Positions 8,817 through 18,813 of a DNA stretch of 64,000 nt are shown here, in pieces. The stretch comes from G963692885 sp964658655 (GTDB lineage: Bacteria > Acidobacteriota > Terriglobia > Terriglobales > Acidobacteriaceae), in the NCBI GenBank assembly GCA_964658655.1, contig CAZZZL010000009.1, positions 1 through 64,000 on the forward strand, given 5' to 3'. The notes under the pieces are model-generated. The model ran no database searches. It had not been told where the DNA came from and saw only the letters and a program-made list of their open reading frames with translations. The number at the start of each line of letters is the position of its first letter. Position 1 is the first letter of the stretch. A program made the position numbers and the translations under genes.

Positions 8817-11800
8817 TCAGAACGAGTATTTGAGTTCGAACTGAATGTGGCGCTCCGTTGAACGGGTGCTTGTGATCTGACCAAAGTTGGTGTCGGCGAT
8901 CTTATTGTCAGGATTGCCATAGCTGGCGATGTTAAATGCGTTAAAGAAGTCTGACCGGAACTGAACCTTGTTCTCCCTGAACACAGGAAAGCTCTTCTCC
9001 AGAGCCATATCAACATTGAAGAAACCAGGTGCGCGCAAGGTTCCCGGACGCACATTGCCGAAGTGGCTTTGCGACTGAGCGGCGTACACGCAGGGGATAC
9101 CAAGCGAGTTAAGAGATTCATCCGACGCACAGGCGTTAACCATCGATGGGTCAGTCCCGAACCAATGTGCGACGGAGTGGCCCACAATTTTCACAGGAGC
9201 TTTCTGATCAGGCCGGGCTGCACCTGTATAGGCAAAAACCTTATTTGAGTAATTCGCGTTGGAAGTCACAGTTACAGGAAATCCGGAATACTTCACACTC
9301 GATCCACTAACTTTCCATCCTCCAAGTAACTCCTGCAGAACAAAGTTGGAGTTTGAACCGAACTTTTGTCCCTGTCCGTAGGGCAGACTATAGGTGCCCG
9401 TTGCGCTGAAGGCGTGGCGAACGTCAGATCCCGCGGGTCCCCACTCAGAAGCCAGGTCGTAGTAGTTCTGCTGGTAATACTGCTGAGCGGTGTTGCTGGT
9501 TCCATAGTAGCCAATGTCGTCTGTCAGCGACTTCGAGTACGTATAGTTGGCGGTGAGTTCGAAGCCCGCAGTGACGCGCTGCCGGAAGACTGCCTGCAAG
9601 GCGTTGTAACTCATGGCCGAATCAGAGGCAGTGATCTTTACGACTCCGCCCTGGCCGACCACGTTCGCGTAAGGAGCAGAAACGCCTGGCGCCGTGAGCT
9701 GGTTGCCGTAAGCCGGATCGGTAAGATGGTGGCCCACTTCGCCAACGTAGCCGGCCTGCAACGATGAGCTGTTGGTAAGTTGGTATTCACCCGTAAGTGA
9801 GAATTCCTGGATAGCTGCCGGACGAAGATTCTTTCTCCAGGCGTAGAACGTAGTAGTTGGTAAGATTGTGGTTGGGAAGCCATTGCTGGCCCTTAGAGGA
9901 CTACCCGGAGAGTAAACCGTGCCTGTGTAGCTGGGCACCGAAGCAATGGTGTCGAAGTCATTGTGGAAGGGTGGATTCTGCGTCAAACGTAGATTAGCGC
10001 CCGTGCCTTCCAGGTAATTTGTAATGCCATAGCCGCCGCGTATCACAAAGCGCTGTCGTGGCTGGTAAGCGAACCCGATACGAGGCATGAAGTTGGTGTA
10101 GGTCGAGTCGTAGAGAGCGCGGCTGTTGCCATTCACACCAGCGTATTCAATAGCGCCCGTTGCAAGGTTGAGGTTGGCTTCCTTATTGTTCACTTCATAA
10201 ATCGGTTGATCATATTCGTAGCGCAGACCGAGGTTCAAGGTTAGTTTGTCACTCACCTTGTAGTCATCCTGGGCAAAGAAAGCGTCGCGATACTGCCGCT
10301 GACCTGTCCGCCCAACAACCTGGCCTACGGCGGCTTCATACACCTGGTTAGTCAGGAAGTCAGCAAAGCCGTAAGTGGTGCTACTGGACAAGGGATTGGC
10401 AGTGAACTGCCCGGAGTAAGTGAAATAGCCCAGTTCCCCATTATTGCCTGGATAGAAGCTGTTTTGTTGATAACGGGTGATCTGGGCGCCGAACTTGAAC
10501 AGGTGGCGGGACCTCTGCCATGTAAGGTCATCTGCATATTCATACACGTTGTCGATGAATATTTCCGGCGTTGGATTAGCACCTACACCACTTATCGTGC
10601 CAACACCGCTACCATTTGAGAAGTTCTGTTGGCTAAAACCAGCGGTTAACTGCGTCTTGCTGGGAATGCCCACAACGGAGTTGCCCTTTAGCCCGAATAT
10701 GCCGCTGGGATCAGTAGTGACGCCGCTGTTGAAGCGAATGCGGGCGTAGGAAGCTCTGGCCTGATTAACGATGGACGACGATACACTTCGAGTCCAATCC
10801 AGTGTGAAAAGATGGTCAGGATAGTTTGATGCTGATGGGAACTCAACCGGAAGAGCTACCCTGGTCTGACCATTCTGCGCAATGCCTTGTGTATATCGAC
10901 CCGAGACTACATCCTTGTCACGGAAGTGCCAATCCACTTTCGCATCAGCCTGATCATTTCTCTGGAATGTTCCATTCGGGCCAGAGAAATTGTTATTGAT
11001 GCCCAGACTGTCTGTCGCTGCCTTATTGGGTAAAGGATAGGCTTCAGGATGTGCGAATAAATAAGCCGCAACAGGGTTCGTGATGGGCACCCGATTTCTT
11101 ATATAGGGCACCGGTCCCGTCGCGTTCTGCGTGTTATACAGCTGGAACGGAAGAATAGAGAGATCGCCTGTCCGGAAGGCCGCGGGCGCTACGCTGAACG
11201 CTGTAGTCCCGCCCGTGTGCTCGCGGTAACCTTCGTAGTCGATAAAGAAGAAGAGCTTGTCCTTCAGGATCGGACCGCCGAGGGTGCCGCCGAAAATGGT
11301 CTGGGTGAACGGCTGGATCGGAGTGCCGGCATATTTGTTGGACCAGCTATTCGCATCCAGGTTGTAGTTCTCAAGGAAGCCGAAAGCACTACCGTGAAGA
11401 CTGTTGGTGCCGCTCTTCATCACCATCACGACGTCTCCACCGTTCACATTGCCGAACTCGGCATTGGCATTGGAGGAAATAACACGAATCTGGTCGAGTG
11501 AATCCGGGCTCGGGGTGTAGCCAATGGTGTTATTCAGGTTTTCGTTAATTTCCTGACCGTCCAGAAGATAATTGTTCGATTGTTGCCGGTTTCCGTTCAC
11601 GTTCGGGATGGTGTCGCCGCCCGTATCGCGTTCGGTGGATTCCTGGCCGCCAAATGCGCCATAGTTAGTTGCGACCGCTCCAGGGGTAAAAACAGTTAGC
11701 TGCGAAAAATCACGGCCATTGAGAGGAACGCTGTTAATGGTGTTCTCTGTAAATGTTTCGCCCAGGGTGGCGCTCTCCGTGTTCAGAATGGGCTGCAGTT

Positions 11801-12164
11801 GATCGGAGACATTGACCGTAGTCGTTGCGGCACCAATGCCAAGGGGGATATCAATCTTGGCCGTCTGGTCGATTTCGAGGGAGAAAGGGCCATAGCTGGC
11901 AGTGGTAAACCCTGCGGCTTCCACTGAGACTTTGTACTGGCCGATTTGCAGGAAGCGAATGGAATACTCGCCGCCGGCATTCGTTTTTGTAGCGGTGGCT
12001 ACGCCTGTTGCCGCATTTGTGGCGGTGACTGTCGCGTTGGGAACGATAGCGCCGGACGAATCCGTAATGATGCCCCGGATGGCTCCCGTTACTGTCTGCG
12101 CCACACCTGCGATCGGTGCAGATAACAGCAACACTATTGCTGCTTGAGAAAGACGATTCGACAT
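8817..12164 (-). CDS. TonB-dependent receptor with N-terminal carboxypeptidase-regulatory domain (Oar-like), copy 2
   Basis: An outer-membrane protein of 1115 residues. The ATG has AGGAGG six bases upstream. A signal peptide (IVLLLSAPIAGVAQ) leads into the Ig-like domain (GIITDSSGAIVPNATVTATN), a plug region with VPLNGRDFSQL, a TonB-plug-like GNVNGGDVVMVMKSGTN segment, and a barrel ending in FELKYSF. The N-L-G-L-R-Y-E-Y strand motif is typical of this acidobacterial family. The ligand cannot be inferred. It is a single-gene unit closed by the terminator directly downstream, and it faces away from the thioredoxin-domain gene across a long intergenic region. Confidence 0.92.
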   Translation of the reverse strand: MSNRLSQAAIVLLLSAPIAGVAQTVTGAIRGIITDSSGAIVPNATVTATNAATGVATATKTNAGGEYSIRFLQIGQYKVSVEAAGFTTASYGPFSLEIDQTAKIDIPLGIGAATTTVNVSDQLQPILNTESATLGETFTENTINSVPLNGRDFSQLTVFTPGAVATNYGAFGGQESTERDTGGDTIPNVNGNRQQSNNYLLDGQEINENLNNTIGYTPSPDSLDQIRVISSNANAEFGNVNGGDVVMVMKSGTNSLHGSAFGFLENYNLDANSWSNKYAGTPIQPFTQTIFGGTLGGPILKDKLFFFIDYEGYREHTGGTTAFSVAPAAFRTGDLSILPFQLYNTQNATGPVPYIRNRVPITNPVAAYLFAHPEAYPLPNKAATDSLGINNNFSGPNGTFQRNDQADAKVDWHFRDKDVVSGRYTQGIAQNGQTRVALPVEFPSASNYPDHLFTLDWTRSVSSSIVNQARASYARIRFNSGVTTDPSGIFGLKGNSVVGIPSKTQLTAGFSQQNFSNGSGVGTISGVGANPTPEIFIDNVYEYADDLTWQRSRHLFKFGAQITRYQQNSFYPGNNGELGYFTYSGQFTANPLSSSTTYGFADFLTNQVYEAAVGQVVGRTGQRQYRDAFFAQDDYKVSDKLTLNLGLRYEYDQPIYEVNNKEANLNLATGAIEYAGVNGNSRALYDSTYTNFMPRIGFAYQPRQRFVIRGGYGITNYLEGTGANLRLTQNPPFHNDFDTIASVPSYTGTVYSPGSPLRASNGFPTTILPTTTFYAWRKNLRPAAIQEFSLTGEYQLTNSSSLQAGYVGEVGHHLTDPAYGNQLTAPGVSAPYANVVGQGGVVKITASDSAMSYNALQAVFRQRVTAGFELTANYTYSKSLTDDIGYYGTSNTAQQYYQQNYYDLASEWGPAGSDVRHAFSATGTYSLPYGQGQKFGSNSNFVLQELLGGWKVSGSSVKYSGFPVTVTSNANYSNKVFAYTGAARPDQKAPVKIVGHSVAHWFGTDPSMVNACASDESLNSLGIPCVYAAQSQSHFGNVRPGTLRAPGFFNVDMALEKSFPVFRENKVQFRSDFFNAFNIASYGNPDNKIADTNFGQITSTRSTERHIQFELKYSF

Positions 12165-12621
12165 CCTTGCCTCCTGAGAAATTGGTTCATGGGAATCACA
12201 TCTAACCTGGATTCTGCTTGCGTCTTTGCGGCTTTTGAGCTGGCGCGGAATGGCGAATTGAATTTGCCGTAGCGGCCCCGTAGTGCATGGAGCTCGCCCT
12301 GGCGAATAGCGGCAAGACAGTTTCTTTCACTCGCGCCCCTGAAATGCTGTACCGAAAAACCTTGCAACCAAGCTTTGTAAGAGATAGTTTAAAAGCCAGC
12401 TTTTGCATCACTTGAAGTTGGGATGGCTGAGCAGTCAAGATTCACTTAGTGTCGGACATCTTCGCTGCGGCCTGAATGATTGCGCAGAGGATTGCAGTGG
12501 TGCAGCAGTGAAAGTTGCTATGCGAGACATGCTACTACCAATGTCCCTGTTTGCAGCTACAGTTTTTATAGCTAATCGAAAGAATGTGTCAACGACCTGA
12601 CTGATTCGCGAAAGTTGACCC
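12165..12621. other. Long divergent intergenic region between receptor 2 and the thioredoxin-domain gene
   Basis: 457 bases between two gene starts that point outward, so both promoters must lie here. No conserved protein frame, tRNA or structured-RNA consensus was recognised. Short AT-rich stretches near 12530-12580 (tttttatagctaat) could be promoter elements for the plus-strand gene, but this is not firm. Confidence 0.4.
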
Positions 12622-13752
12622 ATGCTGAAACTTTTTATAGTGTTTCTAGTCACCGCCACCGCCATCGCACAAACGGCGCATCCGATACTGACGGTAGGCT
12701 CTAACGCGCCAGATTTCTCACTGCCCGGTATCGACGGCAAAACACACAGGCTCAGCGACTACGCTTCGAGCCCGATCCTGGTTATAGTCTTTACCTGCAA
12801 TCACTGCCCGATCGCGCAGATGTATGAACAGCGCATCCAGAAGCTTGCGACTGATTATAAGACAAAAGGCGTCGCTGTGGTTGCCATCGAACCCAACGAC
12901 CCCGCGGCAATCCGAATCGATGAGCTGGATTCATCTGATGTCAGCGACAGTCTGGCAGAGATGAAGATCCGTGCACGATACAAGCACGTGGCTTATCCCT
13001 ATCTCTACGATGGCGAAACACAGGCTGTCACCCGCGCTTACGGGCCGCAGGCTACGCCACATGTGTTTGTATTTGACCGGCAGCGCCACCTTCGCTACGA
13101 AGGCCGCATGGACAATAGCTATCGGGTCGAACAGGTGAAGACCGAAGACGCTCGGAATGCCATCGATGCACTTCTCGAACACCGGCAGCCAGCCATTACA
13201 CACACCGGTACTTTCGGCTGCTCAACCAAGTGGAAAGAAAAATACGCAGGGAGAATTGAAGCACTCAACAGGTTGGATGCTCAGCCTGTAAGTGTGCAGC
13301 TTGTTTCAAAAAACGAACTGGCAAAGCTTCGAACTAATCCGACACACCACATGATGCTGATTGATTTCTGGGCGACCTGGTGCGGTGCCTGCGTGGTCGA
13401 GTTTGCAGACCTGCAGGATACTCTGAAAATGTATGGCGACCGGGACTTCTCGCTGGTGACCATATCAGCCAACATGCCTGACGAGAAGCCCAGCGTCCAA
13501 CGTTTTCTTGAGAAGAAACATGCAACCAGCCGAAACCTGCTCTTCGACTCAGAAGATACAGCGTCGCTGCAGACAGCATTCGATCCCAAATGGGATTCTG
13601 CCGTTCCCTATACCATCCTGCTGGCAGCGGATGGAAAGGTGCTTTACAGGCAGCTTGGATCTGCCGACATCCTGCAACTGAGACGGACGATTCTTGCGAA
13701 TCTTCCGTCGGACTACGCTGGCTTTAACCGGTATTGGCAAGAGAAGCAATAG
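12622..13752 (+). CDS. Exported two-domain thioredoxin-fold protein (redoxin plus thioredoxin)
   Basis: 376 residues. A short signal peptide (FIVFLVTATAIAQT) is followed by an AhpC/TSA-Redoxin-type domain with the active site C59-N-H-C62-P, and then by a TlpA-like thioredoxin domain with WCGAC at 253-257. The link region contains a further Cys near residue 200. Such proteins act in the periplasm in disulphide reduction or resistance to peroxide. Here the CNHCP site in the first domain is of the kind seen in peroxiredoxin-like proteins with a CxxCP motif. The gene converges on the ROK kinase gene with only nine bases between stops. Confidence 0.85.
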   Translation: MLKLFIVFLVTATAIAQTAHPILTVGSNAPDFSLPGIDGKTHRLSDYASSPILVIVFTCNHCPIAQMYEQRIQKLATDYKTKGVAVVAIEPNDPAAIRIDELDSSDVSDSLAEMKIRARYKHVAYPYLYDGETQAVTRAYGPQATPHVFVFDRQRHLRYEGRMDNSYRVEQVKTEDARNAIDALLEHRQPAITHTGTFGCSTKWKEKYAGRIEALNRLDAQPVSVQLVSKNELAKLRTNPTHHMMLIDFWATWCGACVVEFADLQDTLKMYGDRDFSLVTISANMPDEKPSVQRFLEKKHATSRNLLFDSEDTASLQTAFDPKWDSAVPYTILLAADGKVLYRQLGSADILQLRRTILANLPSDYAGFNRYWQEKQ

Positions 13753-13761
13753 CTGTCGAAG

Positions 13762-14805
13762 TTAGAGAAGAGTCGACCGCGACTGCGCATGATCGAGAGC
13801 AAAGCGCACAGCTCCAATTAATTGGGCATCTGCGCCCAACGCGCTTGTCGTGATCATCGGCTCCACCTGGGCGCTTCTCTGCGCAAGCAGCAACCTGGTT
13901 GCATCGCCGAGCGCAGGATGAACACCGACACTGCCGCCCAGCACAAAAAGCGGACAATTGAGTACAAGCGCCATGTTGAAAATGCCATAGGCAAGTGCAC
14001 GTGCCGAGCGCTCAAGAGTCGCCTGCGCGAGCGCATCGCCTTGCACGGCGAAATCAAATATGCGTGTTGCTACAAGGTCCCTTGGCAGATCTGTCTCACT
14101 TGCAGACCAAGTGTCGCGCCATCGTGCCTTGATGCCTTCGCCACCAACGATTGACTCAAAAGCGCCCGGCATAGCGCGAGCGGAGGGCTCTTCTGATGCA
14201 CCAGGGACAAGCATGTAGCCCACCTCACCGGCAGTCCATCCGCGACCACGAAACAATTTGTGGTCGATGACTATACCCGCTCCAACTCCTGTGCCAATCG
14301 CAAGAAAAACAAAGTCAGGCGCCTGCGTGGCTGCGCCGGTCCAGCTTTCACCGATAGCTGCGAGGTTGACATCGTTGTCGACGACCGCAGGAACACCGAC
14401 GGCTGTTTCGAGCAGAGCACGCAGCGGCACATCTCTCCAGCCCATCAGGTAGGAAGTGGCGATGACCACACCCGATTCAACATTGGTGACACCGGGAGCA
14501 CCGGCGGCAATGGCACGGAGGTTACCTCTTTCGATCGACGCCTGCTCAAGCAGAGTATTGACGCCATCGGCGATCGATTGGACAACGATACGCGCATCCG
14601 TGATGCCTGCGGTCGATGTTGACCATCGTGCCAGAATTATCCCCGTTGTATCTGCAAGCGCCAAGCGGAGATTGGTCCCACCGATATCTACCCCAACCAC
14701 ATAGCCGTGACCTAGGACAGGCAGAGGATGCCGCCCGCCTGTCGTGATCTTGTGGGCCTTCTGCTCTGACATATTTAAGGATCGCCTCAGATTCATTTTG
14801 TTCAC
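13762..14805 (-). CDS. ROK-family sugar kinase (glucokinase or amino-sugar kinase)
   Basis: 347 residues. The phosphate-binding loop DIGGTNLRLA (near residue 39), the catalytic-Asp segment VVDNDVNLAAIGE and the GTGVGAGIV loop mark a ROK kinase. The usual C-x-C-G-x-x-G-C-x-E zinc motif is absent, and the conserved E-I-G-H is E-V-G-Y. It lies 26 bases behind the sugar-porter gene on the same strand, so import and phosphorylation are probably coupled. From the neighbours a GlcNAc or glucosamine kinase role is plausible; glucose is the alternative. The start is uncertain: GTG at 14805 and ATG at 14796 and 14772 are in frame, none with a strong ribosome-binding site. Confidence 0.85.
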   Translation of the reverse strand: MNKMNLRRSLNMSEQKAHKITTGGRHPLPVLGHGYVVGVDIGGTNLRLALADTTGIILARWSTSTAGITDARIVVQSIADGVNTLLEQASIERGNLRAIAAGAPGVTNVESGVVIATSYLMGWRDVPLRALLETAVGVPAVVDNDVNLAAIGESWTGAATQAPDFVFLAIGTGVGAGIVIDHKLFRGRGWTAGEVGYMLVPGASEEPSARAMPGAFESIVGGEGIKARWRDTWSASETDLPRDLVATRIFDFAVQGDALAQATLERSARALAYGIFNMALVLNCPLFVLGGSVGVHPALGDATRLLLAQRSAQVEPMITTSALGADAQLIGAVRFALDHAQSRSTLL

Positions 14806-14831
14806 ACAGGTGCAGCGGAAATGTCGACTGC

Positions 14832-16208
14832 CTACTCTGCGATGGCGACCGACGGACTGCTGATGCTTTCCAATTCGCGACCCCGCGTTTCAGGAACGAC
14901 AAAACGAACAAATAGTAATGTCACGATACAAAAGATTCCGTAGATCGCAAACGTCACCGAACTACCGGCGGTTTTGATAAGAGACAGGAAGGTAATCGAG
15001 ACGAGAAAATTAGACGTACCTGAACCCAGCGTAGCAGCAGCAACCCCGCGTCCGCGTAATCGCAATGGAAAAACCTCCGCCACCAGTATCCAGGCAATCG
15101 GTCCCATGCTGAAAGCGAAACAGGTGATATAGACCATCAGGCAAATGGTCGCGAGCATGCCTGCTGACAGACCAAGAGCAGCCTGGTTATGAAACGAATA
15201 AGCCAGCACAAACAGCGAAACAGTCATCCCTCCTACGCCTGCATACAGTAGCGGCTTGCGCCCTACTCGATCGACTAGCACCAGCGCGATCACCGTGGCG
15301 AGCACATTCATGATTGCGACGAGCAGGGTCGCGAAGATAGCGTTCCTGTTCGAGGTGATTCCCGCCTGCGCAAAAATCTGAGGCCCATAATAGATGATTG
15401 TATTGATGCCCGTGACCTGCTGGAGGACAGTAAAGCCGACGGCGATAAAGAGTGAGGAGCGTACGCTCCTGTTCCATGGCGCACTCCAGCGCCGATCTAC
15501 CTGAACCGCCAATCTCGCACGAATATCGTCCATCAGCAAGCGAGTGCCGGCGGCATCGGTATAGGTTCTTATAATTGCTTCTGCGTCGGCTGCGCGATCC
15601 TTTGAGACGAGCCAGCGCGGACTTTCCGGCAGCGTCAGAATCATCAGCAGAAAAACAACTGCGGGGATAGCGCCGAGGCCGAACATCCATCGCCATGCGC
15701 CCTGTCCGGACAGCCAGTATCCGACCAGATCTGCGAGGGCGATGCCAATCGTGAGAGCAAACTGGTAGAGGCTGATCAATGTTCCGCGTGACTGGGGGGG
15801 CGCTAGTTCGGAAACATAAACCGGAGCGGTGACCGAGGTAAAACCAATGGCGATGCCGAGGAGTGCGCGGGCGAAGATGAGTGTCGAAACATTCGGTGAA
15901 AGAGGAGCCAGCAATGACCCCACGATGAAAATAAGGCCGCCCCAGACGAGGGTTTTTCTCCGGCCAATGCTGTCAGCGACGGAGCCGCCAACAACAGCAC
16001 CCAGCATGGCACCGACGAGCACGACACTAACGACCATCTCTTCCATACTGGTAGACAGCGAGAATGTGCTCCGGACGAAGATCAGCGCCGCAGCGATGAT
16101 GCCCATGTCAAAGCCATAGAGAAGTCCGCCGAGTCCTGCGATAAACGAAACTCGACCGATAAAGCCCCGGTTGACTTGCGGTATTGCATGCAGTGGAGAA
16201 TGAGACAA
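14832..16208 (-). CDS. Sugar-porter family MFS permease
   Basis: 458 residues with 12 predicted membrane helices. Sugar-porter signatures are clear: GFDMGII in helix 1, D-S-I-G-R-R-K-T after helix 2, PESPRWLVSK before the central loop, D-R-V-G-R-K-P in the second half and PETRGRELESI at the end. It should take up a monosaccharide by proton symport. A TTG start is used, with GAGGTGA five bases upstream. It is followed by the ROK kinase and is divergent from the SIS-domain gene, so the three may share control through the inverted repeat at 16249-16267. Confidence 0.9.
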   Translation of the reverse strand: MSHSPLHAIPQVNRGFIGRVSFIAGLGGLLYGFDMGIIAAALIFVRSTFSLSTSMEEMVVSVVLVGAMLGAVVGGSVADSIGRRKTLVWGGLIFIVGSLLAPLSPNVSTLIFARALLGIAIGFTSVTAPVYVSELAPPQSRGTLISLYQFALTIGIALADLVGYWLSGQGAWRWMFGLGAIPAVVFLLMILTLPESPRWLVSKDRAADAEAIIRTYTDAAGTRLLMDDIRARLAVQVDRRWSAPWNRSVRSSLFIAVGFTVLQQVTGINTIIYYGPQIFAQAGITSNRNAIFATLLVAIMNVLATVIALVLVDRVGRKPLLYAGVGGMTVSLFVLAYSFHNQAALGLSAGMLATICLMVYITCFAFSMGPIAWILVAEVFPLRLRGRGVAAATLGSGTSNFLVSITFLSLIKTAGSSVTFAIYGIFCIVTLLFVRFVVPETRGRELESISSPSVAIAE

Positions 16209-16248
16209 AACATCACCTCGCTCGAATGATAGCCTTATTCCAGAGTTT

Positions 16249-16267
16249 CTTACTAAGATTTACTAAG
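16249..16267. promoter_or_regulatory. Candidate operator in the permease/SIS divergent promoter
   Basis: CTTACTAAGATTTACTAAG is an imperfect 19-bp palindrome (seven of nine pairs match) and at the same time two direct copies of TTACTAAG spaced by exactly 10 bases. It lies between the outward-facing starts at 16208 and 16284. A site with the same outer arms (CTTAnT-N7-AnTAAG) lies in the GH9/GH18 divergent promoter. The ROK regulator encoded at 20450 is a candidate binder; this is inference. Confidence 0.45.
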
Positions 16268-16283
16268 CGGAGCACTGGGACGA

Positions 16284-17390
16284 ATGAGAGAGTTGAGCAA
16301 GCAGGAACCGCGATGGATTTCCGGCGTGGAGCCGCCCAAAGAATTGCTCTCCGCAACCGGCACGCAGGTGCTCGAGTATGAATGCCGCGAACAGCCCAAG
16401 CGCCTTCGCGAATTACTCGTGGCTTACAGGACGGATCCGCAATTGCGCGCACAGCTCAAGACCTTCCGCGAACTGGCATCCAGCAATGGGCCGGTCTTGT
16501 TTATAGGCATGGGGGCATCCTACTGTTCTTCCATTAGTGCAAGCACACTTCTGCAAACCAGGGGCAGACTTGCGTTCTCCGTGGATGCCGGTGAGTGGCT
16601 GCACTACTCTCGACCACTGTGGGACGACGCTGCGCTCTCGGTTCTACTGACCACTTCGGGAGAAAGCGCAGAACTGGTTGAGTTGTGCAAGCAGGGCGGC
16701 AACGAAAGACCATTGGGACTTATCTGCAACAACGAGGCAAGCACATGCTGGAAGCTGATCGGGCACAAGCTCCCGATTCTCGCTGGGCCGGAATACGGCA
16801 ATGCAACGAAGACATATACTAACGCCACGGCCGCGTCGATCATCCTGGGCTCGGAGATGCTGGGCATCGCATGGGAACAGGACGCGGATCGCGTGGCTGA
16901 TAGTTTTACCGCGGACCTCGAACGTTTATTCTCGCTGCGCCGCACCCTCGAAGAGTTCAACCGGGGAGCCGCGAATATCGAGATCATCGGACGCGGCGCG
17001 GCCTATGGCGGCGCCATCATGAGCGCCTTATGCATACGTGAGATGAGTGGTCACCGGGCCGCAGCCCATACCGGTGCGGGCTTCAAGCACGGGCCGATTC
17101 TTGATGTGGATGCGTCCCACCTCGCCATCATCTTTGCACTCGGGCGCGCTGCTGAATTGGGGCTGAAGCTTGCAAAGGAATGCAATCGGCGAGGAGGCAA
17201 AGTCATCCTGGTCGCAACAGAAGATCATGAACAGACTGCGAGTCTCCTTCCGATAAAGATCAGTGCCGTACCCGAGCCATGGGAAGGTATAACCTCTTTA
17301 TTGGTACCGCAGGCACTTACATTGGCAATGGTCGAGCGAACCGGTTGCCGCCTGCCACCTCGGTTCCAATACGGCGTGATGGAGCAATGA
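16284..17390 (+). CDS. SIS-domain amino-sugar-phosphate isomerase/deaminase (NagB-II or GlmS-isomerase-like)
   Basis: 368 residues carrying two SIS domains (about 70-200 and 220-350). The first has the sugar-phosphate loop IGMGASYCSS followed by LLTTSGESAELVEL; the second contains IGRGAAYGGA and the H-T-G-A-G-F-K-H-G-P segment that corresponds to the E-x-K-H-G-P core of GlmS/AgaS proteins. It lacks the glutamine amidotransferase domain of GlmS, so it probably works as a ketose-aldose isomerase or a glucosamine-6-phosphate deaminase in the cytoplasm. The divergent kinase-permease pair and nearby GH18, GH9 and DUF5009 genes support amino-sugar catabolism. Confidence 0.8.
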   Translation: MRELSKQEPRWISGVEPPKELLSATGTQVLEYECREQPKRLRELLVAYRTDPQLRAQLKTFRELASSNGPVLFIGMGASYCSSISASTLLQTRGRLAFSVDAGEWLHYSRPLWDDAALSVLLTTSGESAELVELCKQGGNERPLGLICNNEASTCWKLIGHKLPILAGPEYGNATKTYTNATAASIILGSEMLGIAWEQDADRVADSFTADLERLFSLRRTLEEFNRGAANIEIIGRGAAYGGAIMSALCIREMSGHRAAAHTGAGFKHGPILDVDASHLAIIFALGRAAELGLKLAKECNRRGGKVILVATEDHEQTASLLPIKISAVPEPWEGITSLLVPQALTLAMVERTGCRLPPRFQYGVMEQ

Positions 17391-17410
17391 CGGACGCTGG
17401 AAGTGGCGAG

Positions 17411-18583
17411 CTATTTAGCCATGACTACTGCCTTCGGCTTTATCGATTCGCGAGCATCAATTCTCATGTATGGCGGTTCACCCGAATTTGCCGTAATCAC
17501 TTCGCCTGTCTTCTCATTCACGGTGATCCCGTAGGGACTCACGCCTGCGCCAATAGTCCTTGCAATGACATTCCTGGAGCCATCGATAACCGTGATACTG
17601 TTGCCATGCACATTCGCGACATAAACCACATTGTCTCGTTCATTCACGGCAACAGCCTGCGGATGCTCTCCCACGCTGAGGGTTGCTAGCACTCTATTCT
17701 TCTCGCCGTCGATGACAGTCACACTCTCGTCGGCATAGTTCACGACGTATATCCTGTTAGTTCGACTATTAATCGCGACCGCGCAAGGGTAACTGCCTGT
17801 TTTGATAATCGTCGATGCATGCGACGTTTCGTCATAAGCGACAACGTCCGCATGGCCGATGCGGGTAACGTAGAGGCGGCCGGTGGCAGGATTTCTGGAC
17901 ATTGCCCACAGATGCATTTCTCCCATCGGCAACTTGCTGAAAGTACGTAATGCGATATTTAGAACAGTCAACGAAGGGCTTTCGTAGCTCATCAAGTAAA
18001 GCGTTCCAGCGGCTGAATCCAGCGCCATGGCATCCGCTGACACGGCCTTCAGCGAGGACACAGTATTATCTGCGCCGTTGATGATCTTGAGATCGTTGCT
18101 GTAGACACTCGAGACAAAGACCTGGTTAGTTCGTTCGTCAACAGCGATGGAATAGGGGAGTTTATCGACGGGGATCGTAGCCAGCACCCGGTCCGAATTG
18201 CCATCCACAACGCTCACGCTGCCGCTGTCGTGGTTTGCCACGTACACCCGACCTGTTGCAGCGTTGACGGCAATGGCTATAGGGGCTCGCCCGACGGCAA
18301 TAGACCGGCTGGTGTGGCTGCTTGCAGCAACCACAGATATACTTCCGCGAGGGGTATCGACGACATAAGCTTTCAATGAAGCTGGATTAAAGACGATAGC
18401 GTGGCTTGATATGATGCCACCCTCTGGGGATGCATGCTGTGCCACTGCCGCGCCGGACACAAAGATAGAGAGAGCGATCAAATGCATTGCCTGCAGAAGG
18501 AATCGCAGGCAGCCCTGCACTGATCTAAGGCGCGCTGATCCATGATGCTTGGATCCATTATGGCGAGAAGTTTCAACGATCAT
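17411..18583 (-). CDS. Secreted YVTN beta-propeller repeat protein
   Basis: 390 residues with a signal sequence after an unusually long polar N-terminus (hydrophobic core near residues 32-47, LIALSIFVSGAAVAQ). The mature part is made of seven or so 40-45-residue repeats with the pattern V-N-x-x-T-x-x-x-Y-V-A-N-x-x-x-x-S-V-x-V-I-D-G, for example NAATGRVYVANHD and NSRTNRIYVVNYA. These form a beta-propeller of the YVTN/NHL type, usually extracellular; ligands are unknown. AAGGGA precedes the ATG. It converges with the SIS gene and is divergent from the ThuA genes. Confidence 0.85.
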   Translation of the reverse strand: MIVETSRHNGSKHHGSARLRSVQGCLRFLLQAMHLIALSIFVSGAAVAQHASPEGGIISSHAIVFNPASLKAYVVDTPRGSISVVAASSHTSRSIAVGRAPIAIAVNAATGRVYVANHDSGSVSVVDGNSDRVLATIPVDKLPYSIAVDERTNQVFVSSVYSNDLKIINGADNTVSSLKAVSADAMALDSAAGTLYLMSYESPSLTVLNIALRTFSKLPMGEMHLWAMSRNPATGRLYVTRIGHADVVAYDETSHASTIIKTGSYPCAVAINSRTNRIYVVNYADESVTVIDGEKNRVLATLSVGEHPQAVAVNERDNVVYVANVHGNSITVIDGSRNVIARTIGAGVSPYGITVNEKTGEVITANSGEPPYMRIDARESIKPKAVVMAK

Positions 18584-18813
18584 TGGTCCCTTTCGTTAGC
18601 ATCGTCGATCTGTAATCTTTAGGTAGCAAACTCGGACAAATACTCGCTGCCACCTTCTTCGCTTGCGGAACTTCCTAATGATTCTTTAGTATTCTCTCTG
18701 GACGCCGCAAGGTGCAAGCGCCATCTCCAACATCCAGTGGTTTCGATTGCTATCGACCTCAAAGTTTGGCCGTGGCGCGAAGTGTGACAAGCGTATGTTC
18801 ATTGAGGGTTATG

